A DNA stretch of 64,000 nt from Lucinisca nassula (GCA_963580285.1 OY757024.1:123566045-123630044); one strand, 5' to 3'. Numbered from the stretch's first letter, positions 9,821 through 22,173 are shown. Notes: generated by a model not told the origin, from the sequence alone. Numbers and translations: made by a program.

Positions 9821-10763
9821 TCAATTATTTTCACTTTTTCCCAAGCAAAGCCTAAGTCCGCAAATTTGACATTGCCGTAAAATAGGAAAAGGTCAACCCA
9901 GTGTCACCATTTGAACAAATTATGATAGGCCGGTGTACCAGATGCTTCCTGCCAAGTTTCAAGGTCATTTGCCTTACAGTTCTGGAGAAGAAGAATTTCG
10001 AAGTGTTTTTACCATATATGGGCATGGCCACCATCTTGGTCATGTGACCTGGACCATATGAGCAAATTTTCATTTGTTCATCATATAAAGGATCCATATC
10101 AAATTTCACTTGAATTGGGCCAGCGGTTTCTGAGAAAAAACTTTTTGAAATATGGAACCTGGTTAATCTTGGTCCCAGGTCACTGAATGATAACTTTTCT
10201 TACCCATGAATCCTCATGTATTCATTTACTTTACCTGATCTACCAATTTGGTGACATTGTCTTCAATGGTTTCCTAAAAATCCATTATTTTCACTTTTTC
10301 CCATGCAAAAGCCTAAGTTGACAAATTTGACACTGCCATAAAATAGGTCAAGGTCAACCCAGGGTCAGCATTTGTAAAAACTATGACGAGCCCGAGTACC
10401 ATATGATATATGCCAAGTTTCAAAGCCATTGGCCTTACGGTTCTGGAGAAGAAAATTTTTGAAGGCTTTTTACCATATATGGGCGTGGCGGCCATCTTGG
10501 TCATATGATCTAGACCGTACTGGCAATTTTTCATTTGTTCAACTCACAAAAGCTCCATATTGAATTTCACTTAAATTGGCTCAGTAGTTTCTGAGAAAAA
10601 ATGTTTTTTTTTTTTTTTAAATATGAAATCGGAGTGACCTTGGTCTAAGGTCAATGAATGACCTTGACCTTTCTTACCCATAGATCTTCATGTATTCAGT
10701 TACTTTACCTAATCTACAAATTTTGGTGACACTGTCTTCAATGGTTTCCCTAAATATCCATTA

Positions 10764-12462
10764 CCGTATTTCGGTGTGTATAATACGCACTTTTTTCTCT
10801 CAGAAATATGAAATCAAAACTGGGTGCGTGTAATGTAACAGAACACAAAACTTCCAACATTTTTCCAAGGGTTGTCGAAGTTTCGCGGTCGCGAAATCTA
10901 ATGACAATCGCGAATTTACTACAAAAAAATTTTGTTAGCCCGACTTCAACGATAAACAGATAGTTTTGGATACCAAGCAAGCCCCTGAATATATTTTCTT
11001 ACCTGGAAACTGTAATTACTTATTTTTGCTTCAGAAATTTGAATTTATTAACGTAATAACGAATGAAAGAAAAACCTGAATCTATATATAAATTTGATTG
11101 ACAGCTAAGTAAGGGAAGCAACTGTGCGTAACTTTAATTTGAGCCAGGGAATTAATTTCCTGCAATTTAACACATGCGTCCCCGCGAAGAATCAGACCCG
11201 CCTGTACACCCATATAGTCTGATCAGATTTTTTTTTTGGCTTTCCTCAGATTGCAAATTGAACACTGATAAGACTGCGCAGGCTGCTCTGAGTGAATGGT
11301 CATTGCTGGGCGCGCATGAAAATTATAAATATTTCTCTTCCTGGACAAAAGAGCAATCCTTACAGCATTCAGCAAAGTTTGATAAGACTGCACAAATGCG
11401 CTGCGCTGCTCTGAGCAGACGGACTGTGCAGGGCGCACATGTAAATTGAATAGATTTCTCTTGCTGCACGAAGGAGCATAACGAAATTTGATAGGGTGCG
11501 CAAGTGCGCAGGCTGCTCTTTGCAGGGCGCACACGTATTTTGTAGAGATTTCACTTGCTACACGAAGAGGCACAACGAACTTTGATAAGACTGCGCGAAT
11601 GCGCAGGCTGCTCTGAGCAGACGGTCTTTGCAGGGCGAACATGTAAATTGTAGAGATTTCTCTTGGTGCATGAAGGAGCATTGGGCCCTTAGCTATCGTT
11701 AATGCGCACAAGAAACTGATCAGACTGCGTGACTGCACAGGCAGCTCTGAGCAGACGGTCCTCAATGTGAATAGTAGGAAATTATTCCAAACAATATGAC
11801 TGCTTGTAAATAAGAAGAGTCACTTCAGTATAAAAATATTCCATTTACCTTTTTTATATAATTAAATGAAGCGTTGCAGTATGACATGCTATCAACAGTG
11901 ATTGGTGTTTATTGCACTGAGGTGTGAATTTCACAACAAACGGATTTAGAATACTGCAGTTGAGAAGGTGCTAATTATTGGACGTGTCAAGCGACTCAAA
12001 ACTGTGGAAAACTGTGCCCAATATACACACATTTTATAATCCCCAAGGGGGTATCATAACAAAGACTTATTTTAACACTCTGGGTCTTGGAAATTATTTT
12101 TTTGTCAAATAAAACTATTTTGTCATTTTTTTTTCACAAGATAGAGAGAACAGTACCCTTAGAAATGACCCTTGTCACACTTCAATTATTTCTTTTAGCG
12201 ACGAGATTGGGGAAAAACTTACGATAATTTGTCTTGTATTCCCACAAAGAAAAAAATTACAGAACACATTTACACTTGTAATGTCACATGCCATACACCG
12301 AATTCGTTTAAGTCTGGAACAGGGAACCAACTTTTACCTGTGGGGCATCTGGGTAAAACTGAAGCGTGTTATATATACAAACTTATTTTTTTCCCGCCGA
12401 TCAGACACTGAAAATCGGGTGCGTATTATACACGAGTGCGTGTTATACACGGCAAAATACGG
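10764..12462. mobile_element. Non-autonomous DNA transposon, TA target site
   Basis: A 1699-bp element with 27-bp imperfect terminal inverted repeats (23/27 match) starting CCGTATTT. The repeats contain GTGTATAA(T/C)ACGCAC. It is flanked by TA on both sides (10762-10763 and 12463-12464). The host tandem-repeat unit resumes exactly after the second TA (tccat-TA-ttttcac in intact units), so the target-site duplication is TA as for Tc1/mariner/pogo-type elements. It has no transposase frame. The interior 11255-11760 holds five imperfect copies of a roughly 100-bp unit with GATAAGACTGCGC. A 180-codon minus frame there follows the repeats and is not supported as a gene. Confidence 0.85.
11255..11760. 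repeat. About 100-bp tandem repeats inside the TA transposon
   Basis: Units start at about 11260, 11380, 11489, 11583 and 11712, each containing gataagactgcgc, aggctgctctgagcagacgg, a gcagggcgcacatgtaaatt segment and a ttctcttgctgcacgaagg segment. The third unit is missing an internal piece. A related motif, gaacagactgcgcagatg, appears outside the transposon at about 13982, so the unit also exists elsewhere in this genome. Confidence 0.8.
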
Positions 12463-13800
12463 TATTTTCACTTTTTCCTATGCAAAAGCCTAAGTCAGCA
12501 AATTTGACATTACTGTAAAATAGGTCAAGATCAACTCAGGGTCAACGTTTGAACAAATTATGATCGGCCCGAGTACCATATGCTACATGCCAAGTTTCAA
12601 GGCCATTGGCCTTACGGTTCTTGAGAAGAAGAATTTCGAAGTTTCTTTACCATATATGGGCGTGGTGGCCATCTTGGTCATGTGATCTAGACCATGTTGG
12701 CAGCTTTTCATTTGTTCAATTCCCAAAGGCTCCATATCAAATTTCACTTCAATTGGCTCAGTAGTTTCTGAGAAAAATGTTTGAAATATGGAACCTGCAT
12801 GACCTTGGTCTAAGGTCAATTAATGACCTTGACCTTTCTTACACATAGATCTTCATGCATTCAGCTACTTTACCTTATCTACTAATTTTGGTGACACTGT
12901 CTTCAATGGTTTCCTAAAAATCCATTATCTTCACTTTTTCCAATGCAAAAGCCTAAGTCGGCAAATTTGACATTTCTGTAAAATAGGTCAAAGTCAACTC
13001 TGGGTCCCCATTTGTACAAACTATGATGGGCCTGAGTACCATATGCTACATGCCAAGTTTCAAGGCCATTGGCCTTACGGTTCTGGAGAAGAAGAATTTT
13101 TAAGGCTTTTTACTATATATATAGGCATGACAGCCATCTTGGTCATGTGATCTAGACCGTATTGGCATTTTTTCATTTGTTCAACTCACAAAGGCTCCAT
13201 ATTAAATTTCACTTAAATTGGCTCAGCAGTTTTGGAGAAAAAAATGTTTGAAATATGGATCCTGAATGACCTTGGTCTAAGGCCAATGAATGACCTTGAC
13301 CTTTCTGAACCATAGATCTTCATGTATTCAGTTACTTTACCTGATCTACAAATTTTGGTGACACCGTCTTCAATGGTTTTCCTATAAATCCATTATTTTC
13401 ACTTTGACCCATGCAAAAGCCTACTTCGGCAAATTTGACATTGCTGTAAAATAGGTCAAGGTCAACCCGGTGTCACCATTTGTACAAACCATGATGGGCC
13501 CGAGTACCATATGCTACATGCCAAGTTTCAAGGCCACTGGCCTTATTGTTCTGGAGAAGAAGATTTTTGAAGGCTTTTTACCATATATGGGCATGGCGGC
13601 CATCTTGGTCATGTGATCCAGACCCGCGAACAAACTTTCGTTCCCCCATCCCACTGAGGCTCCATATGAAATTTGGCTTTGATTGGCCCTGCAGTATAGG
13701 AGAAGAAGATCTTTACAAATGGTGGACGGACGGACGGACGACGGACCATGGCTATACTATAAGCTCACCTATGAGCCTAAATGCTCAGGTGAGCTAAAAA

Positions 13801-14442
13801 TATAAGTCAGCAATTTATCCCTCTTTATCACAAAAGCATAATAATTGGGTCTGCGCATGACAATAAGATCAGTGCAATTAGGAAAGACTCAGATCAACCT
13901 GTGCATACAGTTAGTCTGGCCAGTCTTCGCTTGTAGCCCTCTGAATAACCAGAAGGCCTTAGAAGACTCATGAACAGCAAAGACTCTGAACAGACTGCGC
14001 AGATGTGCAGGCCGATCCGAGTCTTTGCTGATCACACAGGTTATGTTGGTGGTTTTGCCATGCACCAGCTCAACTGATATATATCTGTGATTTTTAAGTA
14101 ATGCAGACTGCGAAGGCCTAAGCAAACAGTGAATAAGTTCTGAAGTTAGACTTTTTGGAAGCAAAGAATACACCAAATAAAGAAAATAAAAGACTCGGTT
14201 TTATTTAGTCTGTTCATGACCAGTACTGAAATGTGAACACCGGCCATGCCTCCTAGCACCAGTTTAAGCAGAACTCTATTTTCAAAAGTTTCTAAATGAA
14301 CTCAATGATCCCTAAGGACCAGAAAATATAATCTGCACTATGATGGAGATATGAGGAGACTTTTTACGGCGGCCACACGGCACAACACCAGCTGCAGTGA
14401 AGATAAACTAGAACTGTCAGAGAATCTGACTATAGCCCCACT
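13801..14442. other. Intron sequence with weak repeats
   Basis: Holds gaacagactgcgcagatgtg, similar to the repeat units of the 10764-12462 transposon, and a segment (ccaaataaagaaaataaaag ... ctctattttcaaaa, 14170-14290) that recurs at 18118-18235. No gene seen. Confidence 0.55.
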
Positions 14443-14464
14443 ATAGCGCTATCAGAAAAGAACA

Positions 14465-15410
14465 GGAATTCCGCCGAAGGCTATGTCGCGCCTGTGGGGG
14501 CGCAAAGTCACCGAACCATGACATCTAGGCCAAGATCAAACATAGATGCTTGCATAAAAGGCTTGTACTAAGTATCATTAATGAAGTTCAAATAATTCTT
14601 GAGAAATGATCTTAACCATTAGGATGAATGCTAGGGTGGTGGTAATATTTTACAAAGTCAGTGAACCATGAAATGTAGGTCAACGTCAAATATGGATGCT
14701 TGCATTTAAGTTGTCATCCCGAGATATAAATTTGTACCAAGTATCATTAATGAAGCTCTTATGGTTCTTGAGAAATTAACTTGACCAGTAGGGTGAACAC
14801 TAGGGTGGTCGCAATATTTTACAAAGTCAGTGAACCATGAAATTTAGGTCAAGGTCAAATATGGATGCTTGCATTGAAGTTGCCATCCACAGATTCAAGT
14901 TTGTACCAAATATCATTAAAGAAGCTCTTATAGTTCTTGAGAAATAAACTTGACCATTAGGGTGAACGCTAGAGAGGTCGCAATATTTTACAAAGTCAGT
15001 GAACCATGAAATGTAGGTCATGGTGAAATATGGATGCTTGCATGTAAGTTGCCATCCCTAGACACAAGTTTGTATGAAGTATCATTATTGAAGCTCTAAT
15101 AGTTCTTGAGAAATAAACTTGACCATTAGGGTGAACGCTAGGGTGGTCGCAATATTTTACAAAGTCAGTGAACCATGAAATGTAGGTCAAGGTCAAATAT
15201 GGAAGCTTGCATGTAAGTTGTCATCCCCAGACACAAGTTTGTGCCAAGTATCATTAATGAAGCTCTTATAGTTCTTGAGAAATAAACTTGACCATTAGGG
15301 TGAACACTAGGGTGGTCGCAAATGTTGACGCCTTGACAAACAGACGAACGGAAAACAAGGCGCCTATATCGCGCCATGCTAATAGCAGGCGCGACAAAAA
15401 TATACAAGAA
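14465..15410. repeat. Tandem-core element, about 169-bp unit, flanked by 22-bp direct repeats
   Basis: Five units start near 14503, 14651, 14820, 14990 and 15160 with acaaagtcagtgaaccatga and gaccattagggtgaacgcta. The ends carry tatgtcgcgcc and atatcgcgcc. The 22-bp direct repeats atagcgctatcagaaaag(aaca) at 14443-14464 and 15411-15432 differ by one base. The three 64-80 codon minus frames are repeat products. Confidence 0.8.
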
Positions 15411-15432
15411 ATAGCACTATCAGAAAAGAACA

Positions 15433-17233
15433 AGAGGGCCATGATGGCCCTGGATCACTCACCTGATCCATAGAGTAACAAGTGGGCCCAGGGGAGGGCC
15501 ATTATTGACCCCAGGGCTATAATGTGCATAATGTTGAAGGAGGTCTAAAAAGGTGAAGCTTCATACCAAATATCAACAAAGGCTATAATTTGAACAATCT
15601 TGGCAAAGGTCCACTAGATGAAGCTACACACCAAATATCAAAGACCTGGGGATTGTGGTTTCAGAGAAGATTTTTTTAAAGCTATTCCCTACATAAGCCT
15701 ATGTAAAACCAAATGGCCCCGGCGTGGGGGCATTTTTGGCCTCAGGGCTATAATTTAAACAATCTTGATAGAGGTCCACTAGATGAAATTTCACACCAAA
15801 TATCAAAGACCTAGGCCTTGTGGCTTCACAAAAGAAGATTTTTAAAGATTTTCCCTATACAAGTCTATGTAAAACCAAAGACATTTTTGGTCTCAGGGCT
15901 ATAATTTGAACAATCTTGGTAGAGGTCCATTAGATGAAGCTTCATACCAAATATCAAAGACCTAGGCCTTGTGGTTTCAGAGAAGAAGATTTTTAAAGAT
16001 TTTCCCTATATAAGTCTATGTAAAACCAAAGGACCCCAAGGCGGGGGCATTTTTGGTCTCAGGGCTATAATTTGAACAATTTTGGTAGAGGTCCACTAGA
16101 TGAAGCTTCAAACCAATTATCAAAGACCTAGGCCTTGTGGTTTTAGAGAAGATTTTTTAAGATTTTCCCTATATAAGTCTATGTTAACCGGGGCGGGGAC
16201 ATTTTTGGCCCCAGGGCTATAAATTGAACAATCTTCGTAGAGGTTCACAAGATGAAGCTTCATACCAAATATCAAAGACCTGGGCCTTGTGGTTTCAGAG
16301 AAGAAGATTTTTAAAGATTTTCCCTATATAAGCCTATGTAAAACCAAAGGGCCCCAGGGCGGGGGCATTTTTAGCCCCGGCACTATAATTTGAACAATCT
16401 TGGTAGGGGTCCACTGGATGAAGCTTCATACCAAATAGCAAAGTTCTGGGCCTTGCAGTTTCAGACAAAAGATTTTTGAAGCTTTCCTCTATATAAGCCT
16501 ATGTAAAACCAAAGGGCCCCGGAGGCGCTGCATTTTTGGCCCCAGCACTATAATTTGAACAATCTTGGTAGGGGTCCACTGGATGAAGCTTCATACCAAA
16601 TATCAAAGACCTGGGCCTTGCAGTTTCAGAGAAGACGATTTTTAAAGATTTTCCCTATATAAGCCCATGTAAAACCAAAGGGCCCCGGGGCCGGGGCATT
16701 TTTGGCCCCAGTACTATAATTTGAACAATCTTGGTAGGAGTCCACTAAATGAAGCTTCAAACCAAATATCAAAGACCTGGGCCTTGGGGTTTCAGAGAAG
16801 ATTTTTAAAGATTTTCCCTATATAAGCCCATGTAAAACCAAAGGGCCCCGGGGCAGGGGCATTTTTGGCCCCAGCACTATAAATTGAACAATCTTGGTAG
16901 GGGTCCACTAGATGAAGCTTTATACCAAATATCAGAGACCTGGGCCTTGTGGATTCAGAGAAGATTTTTTAAGTTTTTGGTGAAGAAAATCTTTTTTTGC
17001 TCCTACGACCTAGATGTGCAACGGACCGGAACCATTTGAACAACTTTGAAAGGGGACCACCTAAGGATCATTCCTGTGAAGTTTGATCAAAATCCGATCA
17101 GTGGTTTCGGAGGAAATGCGGTTTGAAAAAATTGTACGCACATACGTACGTACCCACGCATGGACGGACAGACACACGCATGCATGACGGACAAAAAGTG
17201 ATCCCATGTCACTACGTGACGGTGAGCTAAAAA
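15433..17233. repeat. Shared-end element with about 165-bp tandem core
   Basis: Starts agagggccatgatggccct then ctcacctgatcc, and ends gtgacggtgagctaaaaa. About nine units each carry ggccccagggctataatttg, ccaaatatcaaagacctggg and attttccctatataagccta. GGACGGACAGAC precedes the end. Confidence 0.87.
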
Positions 17234-17239
17234 TACAAG

Positions 17240-18075
17240 AAAAAAATGTTTTCAGCTTTCAGCCTCCAATTAAATTTTTCAATGTTCAAAGGGCAATAAC
17301 TCCAAAAGTAGGCAATCCAGAGTTATGGTTCATGCAATCCGCACATTGTCTTATAGTGCTTTATATTTGTGTGAAGTTTCATGAAAATACCTCAAACGGT
17401 TTTCGAGTTATGGAGCGGACAAGGTTAAAATAACCATTTTTCATTGATTGATTGATTTGATGTTTTACATCCCTGTCAACACTGTAAAGGTCATTTTGGA
17501 GACGTTGCTTCCAATTTTGTGGGACTTTTACCCGACATTGAGATGAAATGACATCTCAAGCCCTGTCGCCCATTGAAACACATAGGGTTTATTAGCATGG
17601 ACGGTCCGCCTCGCACCGCGGTTCCTGGACAGGCTTAGATCCTCTTAGCGGTTTACCAGTACTAGTGTGCGGGCTGGATTCAGCTCTGCGGTGAAGCATC
17701 ATGCAGCCCATATATTTCTTCAAGCCCCTATGGGCGGGGGCCGTAACCATTTTTCAATGTTCAAAGGGCAATAACTACAAAAGTAGGCAATCCAGAGTTA
17801 TGGTTCATGTGCTCTGCACATTGTCTCATCTTACTTTACATTTGTGTGAAGTTTCATGAAAATACCTCAAACAGTTTGAGTTATCATGAATAACAGAATT
17901 TTTTCAATGTGCAAAGGGCAATAACTCCAAAAGTAGGCAATCCAGGGTTATGGTTCATGCGCTCTGCACATCGCCTCATAGTGCTTCACATCTATGTGAA
18001 GTTTCATGAAAATACCTCAAACGGTTTTTGAGTTACGATGAATAACGGAATTACGGAATTACAGAATTATGGGGC
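17240..18075. repeat. Tandem repeat, about 135-bp unit, split by a SINE
   Basis: Units carry ttcaaagggcaataactcca, gtaggcaatccagagttatg and gtgtgaagtttcatgaaaat at 17280, 17758 and 17910. The family D SINE 17444-17743 interrupts the array. The 75-codon frame at 17206 is a repeat product. Confidence 0.82.
17444..17743 (-). mobile_element. SINE family D, complete copy with TSD
   Basis: Reference copy of the commonest SINE here (300 bp). It is flanked by taaccatttttca (17431-17443 and 17744-17756) and inserted in a tandem repeat. Read on the minus strand it starts ggcccccgcccataggggct, contains cgcttagaggatctaagcct-like and gagatgtcatttcatctcaa palindromic segments, and ends in gttaaac-like sequence with CAAT repeats. 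The duplication and simple tail show target-primed insertion. No pol III boxes are obvious inside the 300 bp. Confidence 0.85.
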
Positions 18076-18378
18076 GGGGCTATAATAAGTTGTGAATAGT
18101 TAGATCCTTTGGAAGCAAAGAATACACAAAATAAACAAAAAAAGGAGACTGGGTTTATTGAGTCTGTTCATGACCAGTACTGAATTGTGCAACACCGGCT
18201 CTAGCACAAGTTTAAGCAGAACTCTATATTTTCAAAATGTTTCTAAATGAACTCAGTGATCCAAAAGGACCAGAAAATGTAATCTGGGATATGATGAAGA
18301 CCAAGTTGAGATGCCACAGAACCCTGTGTCTCATCAGGACAACATTGGGCAGTAAATTGTACTTGTACAAATTTTACA

Positions 18379-19711
18379 ACAAGAGGGCCATGATGGCCCT
18401 GGTCGCTCACCTGATCCACACTGTAGAAATGAAATTGTAGGTAATATAGTATGGTGCCTTGTCAGAAGAACATACATACCAAATATGAAGGCTCTATCTC
18501 AAATGGTTCAAAAGTTATGATAATGTAAGTCAAACATTTTGTATGGGTGGGAATCCCCTGTCACAGGAACCTTCATGCCAAATATGAAGGCTCTATCCTA
18601 AATAGTTCAAAAGTTATGACAAAGTAGATCAAAGGTCAAGCTCACAAGTCAAAATTCTTGTATGGGTGGGAAGACCTTGTCACAAGGAACATACATGCCA
18701 AAAATGAAGGCTCTACCCCAAATGGTTCAAAAGTTATGATAAAGTAGGTCAAGGTCACATGTCATTTTTTGTATCAATAGGAAGGCCTTGTCACAAGGAA
18801 CCTACATGCTAAATGCTTCAAAAGTTATGACAAAGTATGTCAAAGGCCAAGCCCATAGGTCAATTTTTTTGTATGGGTGGGAAGACCTTGTTGAAAGGAA
18901 CATACATGCCAAATATGAAGGCTCTATCTAAAAAGGTTCTAAAGTTATGATAAAATAGGTCACAGGTCAAGGTCACAAGTCATTTTTTTTGAATGAATGG
19001 GAAGCCCTTGTCACAAGGAACCTACATGCCAAATATGAAGGCTCTGTCTCAAATGGTTCAAAAGTTATGACAAAATGACCTACTGATCTAATTTTGATTC
19101 AACATGACCCATATTCGAACTTGACCCAGATATTGTCAAGCTGATCATTCTGAGCAAGATTTGTGATAATTGGACCAGAACTAAGGCCTCCAGTGTTCAC
19201 AAGGTTTTTCTATGATTTGACCTACTGACCTCCTTTTTCATCCGACATGACCCATATTCAAATTTGACCGAGATACTGTCAAGATGATCATTTTGAGCAA
19301 GTTTGATGATGATCAGACTTAAACTGTGGCCTCTAGTGTGTTCACAAGGTTTTTCTATGATTTTGATCTACTGACCTTTTTTTTTATCCCACATGACACA
19401 TATTCGAAATTGACTGAGATATTGTCAAGATGATCATTTTGAGCAAGTTTGATGATGATTGGACCAAAATTATAGCCTCTAGTGTGTTGACAAGGTTTTT
19501 CTATGATCTGACCTACTTTTTCACCCAACATGATCCATATTCGAACTTGACCGAGATATTGAAATGATGATCATTCTGAGCAAGTCTGATGATGATTGGC
19601 CCAAAAATGTGGCCTCTTAGAGTGTTCACAAGAAAAGTTTATGCACACACGCTGCCGGACATCTCACAGTCACAAAAGCTCGTCATGACCTTCGGTCAGG
19701 TGAGCTAAAAA
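18379..19711. repeat. Shared-end element with two tandem cores
   Basis: Starts aagagggccatgatggccct then gctcacctgatcc, and ends ggtcaggtgagctaaaaa. Core one (18440-19080) is a roughly 120-bp unit with gccaaatatgaaggctctat. Core two (19080-19640) is a roughly 135-bp unit with gaccgagatattgtcaagat. The ends match the elements at 15433 and 9511; the cores do not. Confidence 0.87.
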
Positions 19712-19812
19712 GTATGGTAAGGAGTTTAGGTGTCCGAATACTTAGGGTAAATACGGTACCATAAACTTCTAGCAAAAGAATTGGTATACTTTGCAAATAC
19801 AATACTACTTAC

Positions 19813-19879
19813 TACATTTGCCACAGCATGGAGCAAACAGCACGTGGAAATCATGCTCACAGTATTTCCTCCCCTCAAA
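19813..19879 (-). CDS. LIMS1: PINCH/LIMS exon: second half of LIM1
   Basis: Most 5' exon found of a PINCH (LIMS) gene. PINCH is a LIM-only adaptor that joins integrin-linked kinase and parvin at focal adhesions; in known PINCH proteins LIM1 binds ILK. Read on the minus strand, the 67-bp exon follows a ttttccag acceptor and is followed by gtaagtag. It starts in phase 0 with [11 protein letters not shown] and ends in LFAPCCGKC plus one base of a split Lys codon. This matches the LIM1-LIM2 junction of PINCH proteins as I remember them, including the CC and CxxC zinc ligands. The first LIM1 half, which should end just before FEG, was not found in the 44 kb upstream (higher coordinates). It is either beyond the window or missed. 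Identity is secure because all five exons join in phase. Confidence 0.9.
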
Positions 19880-19974
19880 CTGGAAAATAAAACACACTGT
19901 TTAAATGCAAGGATAGTAGAACCCTTTAGCACTCTCTAGGCTTATTCAGCAGAAGAAAAATTATTGATATTTTT

Positions 19975-20330
19975 CCCAGAAAACAGAATTTGGAATCTCA
20001 TGCAAATTGTCTCCTATAGAAAACAGGACTTGACATCTCAGACAATTTGCATGAGATGTCAAGTGCTGTTTTCATAGGAGACGATTTCATGAGATGTCAA
20101 GTCCAATTTCTGGGAAAATTAGGGGTTTATTTCAAAATGTCATCTGCTGCGAAATACCTATCATGCAGACCATTAATACACCACAACCTCCTATAACACC
20201 ATTGTTGGGATCGAAAGCTGAAACTGTTTTAGTTGAACAGCTGTTTGATACCCAAACAAAAATGTATAGATTATATAGAATAAGACCTGTCGCCGAACAT
20301 GACAGCTCACTAGAAGTCAAGCTTTGATTC
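19975..20330. repeat. Clustered palindromes, with a small open frame
   Basis: The stems catgcaaattgtctcctat and gacatctcatgaaatcgtct recur in both orientations between 19980 and 20115, and cagaatttggaatctcatg pairs with catgagatgtcaagtccaat. The plus frame 20094-20327 (77 codons, ending RPVAEHDSSLEVKL) begins in this structure. I see no domain or splice site and do not support it as a gene. Confidence 0.5.
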
Positions 20331-20456
20331 AGTTGCTCAAAGGCAAATTTTCAGACCCATAACAGAAACAAAGTCACAAAAAAGAATCCAGTGCTATATC
20401 AATATCAGGGATCATGAATGATTCAAGTCTATAACATGAGTATCCCTTTTTATTCC

Positions 20457-20662
20457 ACTTATCCCATATCTTGCTGAATATTCATGTAAGCCACACCCAT
20501 TTCTGTCTATCAACCAATCAGAATACTTGATGTAATTTATTTCTACAAATTCATAAACTGAATGCCAAACAGTGTAGATCCTGATCAGATGGCTTCTTCA
20601 GATCTGGATCTACACTGGTTCCAAAGAAAAGGGTTGTTGTGAACAGCATGATAAGAGTTAAC
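20457..20662 (+). mobile_element. TTAA MITE, subfamily S2, older copy
   Basis: Left arm tatcttgctgaatattcatg, core palindrome near 20568-20625 with a damaged centre, right arm gaacagcatgataagagtta. The left TTAA has decayed to TTAT. Confidence 0.68.
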
Positions 20663-20789
20663 CCATATCCATGTAAACAGGCAGATTTTCATGGCAATAC
20701 TGTAACCATTTCACAAACTTTCAATGAATCAACAAAGGGCGGCAAACAGCAAATGCAAGGACAGTAGAACCCTTTGTTCGGGTGAGCTT

Positions 20790-21810
20790 AAAAGTCTGTC
20801 TGTGAGAATGACTTTGACCACATGGTCACGGTCATGGGATCGGATGTTGCTAATAAAATTTTGAGACAAGTATCTATCACCTCAGCAATAATGAACTGCA
20901 TCTATCATACAGTAAAGAAGAAATGAACTCCTAAAACCTTAACACAAAATCTTTAACATTAAAATTCTAAGTCTGTGACCTTGACCCCAAGATCATGGGT
21001 ATAGGTGATGATGTTGCTGATAAAAACTTAAAGAAATATCTATCACCATACCAAATTCATCTAAAGGCAACCAAGTAATTATCTAAAATCTTTAGTGCAA
21101 AAACTAACATAAAAGTTATAAGTCTGTGACCTTGACCCCCAAGATTATGGTAATGAGAGCTGATGCTGCTGCCAAAACTTTGACACCAGTATCTATTACC
21201 ATACCAAGCATAAACTAAATCCATCCAATGGTAAAAAAGTAATGAGCTCCTAAAAACTTTAACACAAAATCTTTTAACAAAAAAATTCAATGCATGTGAC
21301 CTTGACCCGAAGGTCATGGCTATAGGTGCCGATGTTGCTGATACAAAACTTCAAAGCAATACCTATCACCATTCCAAGTCTTAAGTAAATTCATCTTAAG
21401 GCAACCAACCATTTAAAATCTTCAGTGCAAAACAAAAATTCTAAGTCTGTGACCTTGACCCTAACGTCACGGTCATGTATGATGATACTGCTGATAAAAA
21501 TCTTTGACGAGTACATATCACCATACCAAATATAAACTAAATCTATCAAAGGTAAAGAAGCGATGATGTCCTAAAAACTTTAACACGAAAACTTTTACAT
21601 AAGAATTCCAAGTCAGTGACCTTGACACCCAAGGTTATGGTTTTGAAAGCTGATGCTGCAGCAAGAAAATTTGTGACCAGTATCTATTACCATACCAAGT
21701 ATAAACTAAATCCATCCAAAGGTAAAGATGTAATGAGCTCCTAAAAACCTGAACACAAAAACTTTAACATTAAAAGTCTAAGTCTGTGACCTTGACCTTA
21801 AAGGTGCATT
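20790..21810. repeat. Tandem repeat, about 170-bp unit, 6 copies
   Basis: Units carry taagtctgtgaccttgaccc, atgttgctgataaaaact and taatgagctcctaaaaactt. It is preceded by a ggtgagcttaaaag end remnant at about 20781. The 86-codon minus frame is a repeat product. Confidence 0.86.
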
Positions 21811-22173
21811 ATTGAGCTGTCGGAAAAAAAGTGCTTAATTTTTTTTTTACATATATCGGGTATTTTTTGTTTAAATAATACAAATGAATGAGTTTTATGT
21901 AATATTGCGAACAATTATGATCACAGGTTAAGTTTTATGAGACGGTTTTCCTAACTATGCTACGAACACAGTTAGTCTATTTTTAATTTCGCGACAAAAC
22001 TACAACGCGCGTGAATAATGATGTCATGCGGTAAATACCTAGAAAGGTATGCAGGGGTCATCTCAACATCGTTACACACAATTGTTGTGACAGAAATCGT
22101 AGATCGTAGTATAGTGAAATTCTTTTAAACTATTTATGCGAATTCCAATGTGTAAAATGGAGAGAAATTCCGT

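Larger units (their letters stand above)
9821..13800. repeat. Tandem array, about 460-bp unit, interrupted by a transposon
   Basis: Five units begin with ttttcactttttcc near 9829, 10284, 10763/12464, 12930 and 13396, each with ccaagtttcaaggccattgg, gggcgtggcggccatcttgg and (in most) gaccttgacctttcttac. The third unit is split by the TA transposon 10764-12462. The array ends with GGACGGACGGACGACGG, a short hairpin and ggtgagctaaaaa. Several 60-85 codon minus frames here come from the repeat. Confidence 0.88.

Noticed and set aside
11223..11765. 180-codon minus-strand gene in the TA transposon
   Set aside because: The frame follows five imperfect 100-bp repeats and overlaps two other open frames. 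It has no transposase motif.
20094..20327. 77-codon plus-strand protein
   Set aside because: It begins inside clustered palindromes, has no domain, splice site or start context, and is opposed by an overlapping minus frame.
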